Positions 13,331 to 19,567 of a stretch of DNA of 19,567 bases are shown one piece after another. The stretch is from Acidimicrobiia bacterium (GTDB taxonomy: Bacteria; Actinomycetota; Acidimicrobiia; Acidimicrobiales; Hopanoidiivorantaceae): contig JAHRAM010000122.1 in assembly GCA_020027305.1 (NCBI GenBank), positions 1 through 19,567 of the forward strand, read 5' to 3'. Each line of letters opens with the position of its first letter. The first letter of the stretch is position 1. Made by a program: the position numbers and the translations under genes. The notes below the pieces were generated by a model, which searched no databases, was not told the DNA's origin, and saw nothing but the letters and a program-made list of their open reading frames with translations.

Positions 13331-15883
13331 ATGAAAAAAATCCGCCTCACTCTTCAAATTTTGGGGGTACTTGTGGTGTCGGCATTATTTTTTGTAACTC
13401 TATCTTTGGTATCAGATGAGACCACTGCTAGCTCAGAGTTTTCTTTAGCAATGGGTGATTCATTGACTCCAGAAGGCAGAGATACCACTTTAGTTGGGGT
13501 GTTAGCTCCATCTGGGAATTTTGATTGGACAGTTGTTGGTTCAATATTTAATCCAAAGACTGGCCGTGAAAATTTGGCATGGTGGGAATCTGATGGTTCA
13601 AGACCCTCAAATCAAGAACCGTTTACTTGGAAGCTCTTTGAGGCAAACTCCACAAATGAAGACCAGAAGTTTCTAGCTGTTTCTGCAAATGAAAATATCC
13701 AAGTGGCAGTTGGGGCAGAAGGCAAGGGTGATTCTGCTAGGGGGGCTGTATGGTACAGAATGCAAAAAGGAGATTGGAAGGTGGCGCCCCAAGAGGGCTT
13801 ACAAGTAGCTAGTGAGCTGTTTGATGTTGATGTAGCAGATGATGGAAGAGCAATTGTTGTTGGAAAGAAGTTTGAAAATGGCAGAGATAACTACAAGCTC
13901 TGGATTAGCAAGGATGGCAGGCAATATTCACGGGCGTCATTGACATTTGAAGATGGGGTAATAGTCTCAAGTGTAGCGGTGGGAGATTTAGGGTATGTCG
14001 CTATTGCTACACATCAAAAAGATGATGGCATTAGAGAGGGTTTGGTTTGGGTGAGTGAAAATGGAAATGATTGGCGGGCTGCCACATCAGGCAATTTTTC
14101 TAGAGCAAACAATGTCAACCTCACTGGAGTTGCTTCAGAAGGTAATCGTTTTGTTATTGTTGGCGGAATTCAGCAAGGCGTACGCAATTCTCCTATGGCA
14201 TGGATTAGCACAAATCTTTCTGACTGGATAGATGAGGGAGTGTTCTTTGACCAAGGCACCCTAAGTTCTAGAAATAACAGTTCAGGACACTTTGCTGCAG
14301 GAATTAATTCAAGTGGAGACAATCTAGTTACTTTTTCAAACACGAGCTTTTTGCAACAGGTTTGGAGATCAACAAGTGGCAACTCTTGGGATGAGATTGG
14401 CAACTTAAAAGAGGTTCGTGAATCTGGCGTGCCAGTGATTGATGCTGCTGTTGCAACCACCACCTCTGATGGAATCGTGACAGTTGCGATTGCAAACGAT
14501 ACCAGCATTTGGGAATACGAATCAAGCAACCCACTTATCCGAGGCTGGAGGGAATTTAGGTCTAACACTACATTGCCAAGAATTACAGATGGGCCGTTTG
14601 TAAGTAGTGTGTCTTGGGATGGCGAGCGCAACCAATTTGTTGCAGCTGGAGGATTTGTTTTCTCACGTGACAACAAGTCTGAAAATTTATTTGGAGGACG
14701 CGTTTGGAGCTCTTCAAACCTAGGCGAACAATGGGGGTTGCTTGGGCAGTTTGATATGGCACCTAGAAATGTAGGCGACACTAGGGCAATTCAAAACAGC
14801 CAGACGGTTGCTTCAGCCAGTGGGCCAGTGTCGCAAATAGTGGCGAGTGCAAATGGAATTGCAGCTATCGGAAACCAAGATTCAACTTTGGCAGCTGAGG
14901 CAGCGGCAACTGGAACGGTAAACTCACAGGGGCTGTTTTGGCACACGGATGGAGAATCTAAAATCAGCCAGTATCTGCCATACAATGATTTGGCGCCTAG
15001 TGGTTTTCCATTCTTTGTTTTGAAAACTGCCTTCACTGCCATTGCCCCAACCAAAAATGGTTTTCTGGTAGGTGGCTGGGCGTTTACTCAGATTAGTGGA
15101 GACACTGTTGACGGGTGGCTTTATTCAATTAAAGAAAGGAACAATGGATTTACCTATGATGTTGTGTTGCCGCCTGAGTTTGGATTGTCAACCGAAAAAG
15201 ACGACGCTGTAGCAACTTTATGTTCGTCTGCTAAAGATTTAGATAGAGTGGCGCTGTTTGGCACAATAACTGAACTCCGAGGGCCAAGAATTTCTTCAGC
15301 CCTTACAACCGATGGGGGAACAACATGGGAGCTCACACAAAGTGCCGATAACTCATTTAGCGACAAGACTGCACAAACTGTGAATGCTTGTGTTTCAGTT
15401 GAATGCAGTGGCAGAATAGAGATGTTTGAAGAGCAATGCCGTGGCGGCGACTCATTTTTTCTAGCTACGGGGCAAGTGGTTTTAACAGACAGCCAAACAG
15501 ATGGTCGAGTATGGTGGTCAAAAGATGGAAGGGATTGGCGAGTGTTGTCAGTTCATAACGATTTTGTGGCAGCAGGAAATCAAAATATAGTAGATGTTGC
15601 AGCTACAAAAGATGGCGTAGTTTTTGCTGTTAATTTTGAAGAAGGTGGAGTTACACGAGGTCGCCTATATTTGTTGGGCGCAAGCTCGTCATCAAGAGCA
15701 TCAACAGATAGCTTGCGAATAATATCTGAAGGATTTGCAGACAATGGCGTGCCAGTTGAGTTTTTATCTATCGCTATCAGCCCAAACAATATCGTGGTAG
15801 TTTCAGGGCTAGAGGATTCTAGGGTTGCTCGCATTTGGCATAGTGAAAAGGCAGTTTTTGTAAATTCCCCTACCAGCAATTAA
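13331..15883 (+). CDS. Exported BNR/sialidase-like beta-propeller protein
   Basis: 850 aa. An N-terminal hydrophobic segment (residues 5-25, QILGVLVVSALFFVTLSLVS after KKIR) would export it or anchor it in the membrane. The rest has recurring W-x-S-x-[DN]-G-x-x-W motifs typical of BNR/Asp-box propeller blades: ISKDGRQY near 196, VSENGNDW near 240, STNLSDW near 292, STSGNSW near 345, SSNLGEQW near 460, TTDGGTTW near 660 and SKDGRDW near 730. This suggests two propellers or one large one. Four cysteines lie close together (about residues 688-704). I see no catalytic sialidase Arg triad and make no enzyme claim. The ATG directly abuts the sdhB stop and lacks a good Shine-Dalgarno, so expression probably depends on the sdh operon. 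Confidence 0.8.
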   Translation: MKKIRLTLQILGVLVVSALFFVTLSLVSDETTASSEFSLAMGDSLTPEGRDTTLVGVLAPSGNFDWTVVGSIFNPKTGRENLAWWESDGSRPSNQEPFTWKLFEANSTNEDQKFLAVSANENIQVAVGAEGKGDSARGAVWYRMQKGDWKVAPQEGLQVASELFDVDVADDGRAIVVGKKFENGRDNYKLWISKDGRQYSRASLTFEDGVIVSSVAVGDLGYVAIATHQKDDGIREGLVWVSENGNDWRAATSGNFSRANNVNLTGVASEGNRFVIVGGIQQGVRNSPMAWISTNLSDWIDEGVFFDQGTLSSRNNSSGHFAAGINSSGDNLVTFSNTSFLQQVWRSTSGNSWDEIGNLKEVRESGVPVIDAAVATTTSDGIVTVAIANDTSIWEYESSNPLIRGWREFRSNTTLPRITDGPFVSSVSWDGERNQFVAAGGFVFSRDNKSENLFGGRVWSSSNLGEQWGLLGQFDMAPRNVGDTRAIQNSQTVASASGPVSQIVASANGIAAIGNQDSTLAAEAAATGTVNSQGLFWHTDGESKISQYLPYNDLAPSGFPFFVLKTAFTAIAPTKNGFLVGGWAFTQISGDTVDGWLYSIKERNNGFTYDVVLPPEFGLSTEKDDAVATLCSSAKDLDRVALFGTITELRGPRISSALTTDGGTTWELTQSADNSFSDKTAQTVNACVSVECSGRIEMFEEQCRGGDSFFLATGQVVLTDSQTDGRVWWSKDGRDWRVLSVHNDFVAAGNQNIVDVAATKDGVVFAVNFEEGGVTRGRLYLLGASSSSRASTDSLRIISEGFADNGVPVEFLSIAISPNNIVVVSGLEDSRVARIWHSEKAVFVNSPTSN

Positions 15884-15928
15884 TGAGCTCAATTTGAAGA
15901 GGGCATTTTAGCCAAATAAATTAGGTAA

Positions 15929-16864
15929 ATGTTAAGTATTGTTGCTCACTTTGCGCGTGGATTTGCTGTTGGTATCACAGATTTAATCCCTGGATTTTCA
16001 GGGGCTACAACTGCCTTTATTTTAGGGGTCTATGAAAAGCTCATTGCCTTCATATCAGGATTTTTTCGTGCTTTACGCAATCCAAAATTATTTAAAGAGC
16101 TAGAGTGGAGTTTTATAATTCCCTTTTGTATTGGGATTCTACTCGCGGTGTTTGCCCTCGCCAGCGCTTTAGAAGTTTTACTCACCAACCACCCAGAATC
16201 AATGGCAGGGGTATTTTGCGGTTTTGGGCTGGCTGCCATTTTTAGTTTGCTTTTTGACTTGCGAGTTAGTTTGAGTAGCCTGCCACGAAGCAAAATGAAA
16301 AATGCTATATTGCTTTTTACAGTTATAGCAGTAGGGGCGTTATTTTTCTGGGTGCTTGGATCTCAGGCAGATATTTTGAAAAGCCCTTCACTATGGACTT
16401 TCTTTTTCGGTGGTGTGGTTGCTTCTATTGCCCTTATCTTGCCAGGCATTTCTGGCTCTTTTGTTTTATTGATGATAGGGCTTTATCCTTCTGCCATAAT
16501 GGCGATTAGTGATTTAGAAATCACAAACATACTCAGCCTTGCCCTAGGCGTAGTTGTAGGTATCCTTGCCTTTGCTTATGTTCTTAATTATCTCTTAAAT
16601 AAGTTCAGGCCACATTTGATGGCAGTTATGACTGGGTTGCTCATCGGGTCATTTCGAGTGCTTTGGCCTTGGCCTAATGGAGTTGGCATTATTGATTCAG
16701 ATACTGACAAAATCAAAAGCGGCACTGGTTTAGAGTGGCCATCTTGGGGAGACCTCTGGGTGCCAGCTCTACTTGCTATGGCAGGCTTATTTTTTGTAGC
16801 CATTTTCACTATTTTCAAACTGTTTGCCCTAAAACAGACTATGATTTATAGACATAATGATTGA
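15929..16864 (+). CDS. DUF368 membrane protein (polyprenyl-phosphate translocase family)
   Basis: 311 aa polytopic membrane protein of the DUF368 family, whose characterised members (PopT) recycle undecaprenyl phosphate across the cytoplasmic membrane for cell-envelope synthesis. The family signatures are GFAVGITDLIPGFSGATTAFILGVYE (residues about 11-36; key G, D, P, G, S, G) and a second inverted-repeat-like copy, ALILPGISGSFVLLMIGLY (about 168-186). Around eight to nine hydrophobic segments are visible. The start at 15929 is preceded by TTAGG. The TGA stop overlaps the superoxide dismutase start by 8 nt (ATGATTGA). The specific lipid is inferred from the family. Confidence 0.9.
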   Translation: MLSIVAHFARGFAVGITDLIPGFSGATTAFILGVYEKLIAFISGFFRALRNPKLFKELEWSFIIPFCIGILLAVFALASALEVLLTNHPESMAGVFCGFGLAAIFSLLFDLRVSLSSLPRSKMKNAILLFTVIAVGALFFWVLGSQADILKSPSLWTFFFGGVVASIALILPGISGSFVLLMIGLYPSAIMAISDLEITNILSLALGVVVGILAFAYVLNYLLNKFRPHLMAVMTGLLIGSFRVLWPWPNGVGIIDSDTDKIKSGTGLEWPSWGDLWVPALLAMAGLFFVAIFTIFKLFALKQTMIYRHND

Positions 16865-17444
16865 ACTACCAAAACTTCCATATACCCAAGACGCGCTTTC
16901 CCCCCATATCTCTTCTGAGACAATTGGTTTCCATTATGACAAACATCACGCAGGATATGTTGCTCGCCTAAACAGTGCGGTTTCGGGAACTGATTTTGAA
17001 GGGCTTTCACTAGAAGAGATTGTTAAAAAAAGTTTTGAGTCGGGTGAAAACTCTATTTTCAATAACGCAGCACAAATTTGGAACCACACATTTTATTGGG
17101 AATCAATGTCTCCTTCAGGGGGTGGAGATCCAGAAGGGGATTTAGCAGAATTGGTTGATAAAACTTTTGGTTCAGCAGATAAATTCCGCGAAGAATTTTC
17201 TGCCAAGGCCAAAGGATTATTTGGTTCAGGATGGGTCTGGCTAGTTGGTGGAAAAGAACAACCGCTTGAAATCCTTACAACTAAAGACGCCGACCTGCCA
17301 ATGACTTTTGACAAAAATGCTATTTTAACCCTTGACGTTTGGGAGCATGCCTACTATCTTGACTATCAAAACCTACGCGCCGACTACATAAACCGCTGGC
17401 TAGAGAACCTCATCAACTGGGAATTTGCCTCAGCTAGAATTTAA
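16857..17444 (+). CDS. sodB: Iron superoxide dismutase
   Basis: Dismutates superoxide to hydrogen peroxide and oxygen. 195 aa, normal length. Metal ligands are H26 (FHYDKHH), H77 (IWNHTFYW), D160 and H164 (LDVWEHAYYLDY). Gln73 in NNAAQIWNH is the position characteristic of iron enzymes (Mn enzymes use a Gln from the C-terminal half), so Fe or cambialistic use is inferred. No signal peptide, so cytoplasmic. The start overlaps the DUF368 stop (ATGATTGA), suggesting coupled translation. Downstream is a possible weak terminator. Confidence 0.96.
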   Translation: MIELPKLPYTQDALSPHISSETIGFHYDKHHAGYVARLNSAVSGTDFEGLSLEEIVKKSFESGENSIFNNAAQIWNHTFYWESMSPSGGGDPEGDLAELVDKTFGSADKFREEFSAKAKGLFGSGWVWLVGGKEQPLEILTTKDADLPMTFDKNAILTLDVWEHAYYLDYQNLRADYINRWLENLINWEFASARI

Positions 17445-17456
17445 GTAGTAAAATTT

Positions 17457-17477
17457 AAACATATTATTTATATGTTT
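17457..17477. terminator. AT-only hairpin between sod and the convergent nitroreductase gene
   Basis: AAACATAT (17457-17464) and ATATGTTT (17470-17477) form a perfect 8-bp inverted repeat with a 5-nt loop (TATTT). It lies 12 nt after the sod stop and between convergent genes. There is little G+C and no long T tract, so it would be at best a weak bidirectional terminator. Confidence 0.3.
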
Positions 17478-17524
17478 ACACGTGCGTTTATACTTGATGG
17501 AGAAATAGAAACAGCTAAATCTAA

Positions 17525-18037
17525 CTACCCTATATATGGACGGTCAAAAGATAGGCTCACTAATGGGATTTTTCGCTCTGTCTTTTCTTGGTAGTCGGCA
17601 TACCATGGGGCCTGCTCAACAACCATCTTCCATATCTTGTCGTGAGCGGTGCCTGACAAAATTTTGGCATTAGCCCAGTAGGTTTTTTCCATGCTGCGAA
17701 TTATAACATTTGGTTTTACCTTGATGTTTTTCAGCCAGTCGGGATCTTTGTCTGCCCCAGCATAAGAAGCCACAACAATTAAATTGTCGCCATCTTCAAT
17801 GCAAGGCAAACACACTGTGTGTGGTTTTCCAGATTTTCGGCCAAAGGTTCTAATAAGAATTCCAGGAAATCCTGCAAGTTTCCCCCCAATCTTTCCAGCG
17901 GTAAGTTTGTAAAGGGCGATATGTGTTCGGCTTATCCATGGAATGAGCCACCGGGGTGGAGTAAACGGTAACTCACGGGTTTTACCACCAGAATTGTTTT
18001 TGCCAGCTTTGTTGTCGGTAGTAGTTTGCTCACTCAT
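17525..18037 (-). CDS. Deazaflavin (F420)-dependent nitroreductase-like protein (Ddn family)
   Basis: 170 aa, split-barrel fold of the Ddn/DUF385 family, whose members use reduced coenzyme F420 to reduce quinones, nitro compounds or other substrates. Family segments are HIALYKLTAGKIGGKLAG, IRTFGRKSGKPHTVCLP, NLIVVASYAGADKDPDWLKN and a C-terminal region with AHDKIWKMV. The first 25 residues are polar and probably disordered. Start ATG 18037 has no Shine-Dalgarno. Its presence implies F420 synthesis in the host, consistent with an actinobacterium. The physiological substrate is unknown. First in a minus-strand group downstream of the SnoaL-like gene, with a gap of 62 nt. Confidence 0.88.
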   Translation of the reverse strand: MSEQTTTDNKAGKNNSGGKTRELPFTPPRWLIPWISRTHIALYKLTAGKIGGKLAGFPGILIRTFGRKSGKPHTVCLPCIEDGDNLIVVASYAGADKDPDWLKNIKVKPNVIIRSMEKTYWANAKILSGTAHDKIWKMVVEQAPWYADYQEKTERKIPLVSLSFDRPYIG

Positions 18038-18099
18038 TTGCTAATAATTAATCGTCAAAAATTTATGTTTTATTTTACGATTTATTCTAGTGGGAAATT

Positions 18100-18552
18100 T
18101 CAGCTTTTCCAGCCACTAGCGATATGTTCTAACCACCACTTAGGAGCATTGTCGATAATGTTTGGAAGGTGCGAATAATCGTGCCATCTCATTATATGGT
18201 TGCCATCCACTTCCATCACTGATGTGAAGGGATGATAAATGCTGACTGCATCTTCGCCGTGAGCTGCCCCGAATTTCCAAACTTCAACATGCTCGGTAAC
18301 CACCATTGAGCCTTCAGCAATAACGTGCTTTGGCAGATGCCAATATTCCTCTAAGGGGTCAATGCCTAGCTTAAGGCGAGCGATGATGTCTTTGGGTCCA
18401 GTAGCGCCGTCGCCATCTAAGCCCACATCTGTGTAGTGAGATTCAGGTGTGAAGAAAGTCGCCATATTTTCCCACTCTCTACGAAAGTGGGTATCCCAAT
18501 AACGTTCGACTACTTGGCGTGCCGTATAATGTGTGTGGTTTGAGTTGCTCAT
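18100..18552 (-). CDS. SnoaL / limonene-epoxide-hydrolase-like (NTF2-fold) protein
   Basis: 150 aa, small alpha+beta cone fold. The N-terminal helix (RQVVERYWDTHFRREWENMATFF) and the following YTDV strand, then a C-terminal strand set (VMEVDGNHIMRWHDYSHL), match SnoaL/LEH-like proteins. Such proteins are epoxide hydrolases, polyketide cyclases or steroid isomerases; the sequence alone does not choose among them. W and D/H residues in MRWHDYSH could line the cavity. A good ribosome site (AAAGG 8 nt upstream) supports the ATG at 18552. It ends with TGA at 18100-18102, evidence that TGA is a normal stop here. It lies 28 nt from the amidohydrolase stop, so is probably co-transcribed. Confidence 0.8.
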   Translation of the reverse strand: MSNSNHTHYTARQVVERYWDTHFRREWENMATFFTPESHYTDVGLDGDGATGPKDIIARLKLGIDPLEEYWHLPKHVIAEGSMVVTEHVEVWKFGAAHGEDAVSIYHPFTSVMEVDGNHIMRWHDYSHLPNIIDNAPKWWLEHIASGWKS

Positions 18553-18580
18553 TTGAATGCCTTTCTTTTTATTTCTTTGT

Positions 18581-19456
18581 TTATATGTCTAGATGTAAAA
18601 CCCTTGCAACATTTTCACGAAGGAATTTCGGCCAAACGTGGTCGCGGAATGAAACATTTTCCATTTCTGACATTTGGCGCTCTAAGCTCAGGCCTGCTGG
18701 AAAATACCCACAATAAATAATTTTGTCTGCACCACGAGTGTTTGCATAGTCAATGATTGCTGGGGGGTAGTGTTTTGGGGCAAATGCGCTGGTGCAATAG
18801 TGAAGCCCTGGCCATTTGAGCATCAACTTCACCGCCAGTTTTTCCCAAGGCTCACATCCATGTCGAGTCACAATAACCAACTCTGGGAAGTCATAGCAAA
18901 TAACATCTAATCGCTCAACAAACTGAGGTGAGCTAGGCATGCGCGGCCCCACAATCCCAGCATTTATGAAAATAGGAATGTCTAGCTCAACGCAAGTTGC
19001 ATAGACTGGATACATCTTCGGGTCATCAATTGGTATTTGTGGAAATTGCCCACATGGAAAACATCCAACATATTTAATGTCAAAATCGCGTTTGGCCTCT
19101 TTGATTTGTGCCACGGTCTCGCTCACATTGTTTGGCCAGATTTCTAGCGCATGATAAAAGCGGTCGGGATAGCGCTTTTTTGCTTCTTGCCCCCGCTCGT
19201 CAATACCAGTGGTAGCGATTTTGATGTTATATTTGTCCATTTGGGCGACCGTCCAATCAATAGGATCTTCTGAGGGGTCAATGATGTCTGGAACATCCTT
19301 AAACATATATTGAGCTGGAAATTCAAACAAGCCTAGAGAATCCTTATCTTTATATAGCGGGCGCATAAACTGATAAGTAGCAGTTTTTTCTTCTATGCTT
19401 TGATATGGAAATCCAATCCCGATGTCAATGATTTCAATGTCTTTTGGAAAACTCAT
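18581..19456 (-). CDS. Amidohydrolase-family (COG2159) protein, divergent metal site
   Basis: 291 aa from the ATG at 19456-19454 (MSFPKDIEIIDIGIGFPY). The frame is open a further 20 codons upstream, but that part is hydrophobic and AT-rich with no match. TIM-barrel amidohydrolase_2 type: FPAQYMFKDVPD, a strand with DIPIFINAGIVGPRMP, VTRHGCEPWEKLAVKLMLKWP, and TSAFAPKHYPPAIIDYANTRGADK-like C-terminal segments (key residues H, D, N, R). The usual N-terminal DxHxH metal motif is replaced by IDIGIGF, as I recall in many actinobacterial members, so metal binding may be reduced or different. Decarboxylase or hydrolase activity on an aromatic or ring-cleavage acid is plausible but unproven. First gene of the minus-strand group. 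Confidence 0.85.
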   Translation of the reverse strand: MSFPKDIEIIDIGIGFPYQSIEEKTATYQFMRPLYKDKDSLGLFEFPAQYMFKDVPDIIDPSEDPIDWTVAQMDKYNIKIATTGIDERGQEAKKRYPDRFYHALEIWPNNVSETVAQIKEAKRDFDIKYVGCFPCGQFPQIPIDDPKMYPVYATCVELDIPIFINAGIVGPRMPSSPQFVERLDVICYDFPELVIVTRHGCEPWEKLAVKLMLKWPGLHYCTSAFAPKHYPPAIIDYANTRGADKIIYCGYFPAGLSLERQMSEMENVSFRDHVWPKFLRENVARVLHLDI

Positions 19457-19567
19457 AGATATAATTATTTTATTCTTTGATGTCGCTAAAAAAAAGTGCC
19501 AAGAAAAGGCATACAAATCATTACAAAAAAGTTTTGCGAATTGAAAAAATCTCCTGTTGAAAATAAA

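Noticed and set aside
14170..14781. 203-codon open frame on the minus strand
   Set aside because: Antisense to the propeller gene, no recognisable motif or ribosome site; a shadow of the coding strand.
17472..17582. 36-codon frame starting MFTRAFILDGEIE
   Set aside because: Overlaps the 3' end of the nitroreductase gene, no ribosome site, starts inside an inverted repeat; probably chance.

Overview
The window looks like a chromosomal segment of a free-living, probably marine, actinobacterium with moderate G+C (roughly mid-40s % by eye). An Acidimicrobiia-like lineage is my best guess, not a demonstrated one. The clues are a DUF501 gene directly followed by ppx/gppA, a deazaflavin (F420)-dependent nitroreductase-like protein, an actinobacterial-style amidohydrolase, a SnoaL/LEH-like protein, a CYP125/142-like P450 remnant beside an acyl-CoA ligase, and a three-subunit sdhCAB operon.

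Layout. 1-1629 (minus): a partial acyl-CoA ligase and, upstream of it, a P450 gene cut off after about 130 codons. 1884-3732 (plus): a zinc alcohol dehydrogenase whose catalytic-zinc cysteine codon is an in-frame TGA, overlapped by a MobA/MocA-like nucleotidyltransferase. 3738-4379 (minus): a CoxG-like protein. 4435-5861 (plus): DUF501 and Ppx/GppA. 5862-7099: an AT-rich stretch holding three small minus-strand genes, two of which are paralogous single-pass membrane proteins interrupted by -1 frameshifts. 7100-7173: tRNA-Gly(UCC). 7223-8386 (plus): a serine beta-lactamase-like hydrolase, convergent with a nitronate monooxygenase-like gene (8425-9552, minus). 9737-17444 (plus): sdhC-sdhA-sdhB, an exported BNR/beta-propeller protein, a DUF368 (polyprenyl-phosphate flippase family) protein and Fe-superoxide dismutase. 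17525-19456 (minus): an F420-type nitroreductase, a SnoaL/LEH-like protein and an amidohydrolase.

How the genes fit together. Much of the window is aerobic respiration (Sdh, SOD) plus accessory lipid or xenobiotic catabolism (ligase, P450, alcohol dehydrogenase, nitronate monooxygenase, nitroreductase, amidohydrolase). The MobA-like and CoxG-like pair suggests maturation of a molybdenum hydroxylase encoded elsewhere.

The standout observation is the alcohol dehydrogenase. Its frame is intact from a well-placed Shine-Dalgarno and ATG at 1884 to the stop at 2969, except for one TGA exactly where the family has the first catalytic-zinc Cys (GI-x-HSD). All other zinc ligands and the NAD-binding motif are intact. 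TGA acts as a normal stop elsewhere in the window, so selenocysteine insertion (or Cys insertion by a suppressor tRNA) is a serious possibility. The second notable item is the pair of hidden, frameshifted small membrane-protein genes, one with a perfect A AAA AAG slippery heptamer just before its stop.
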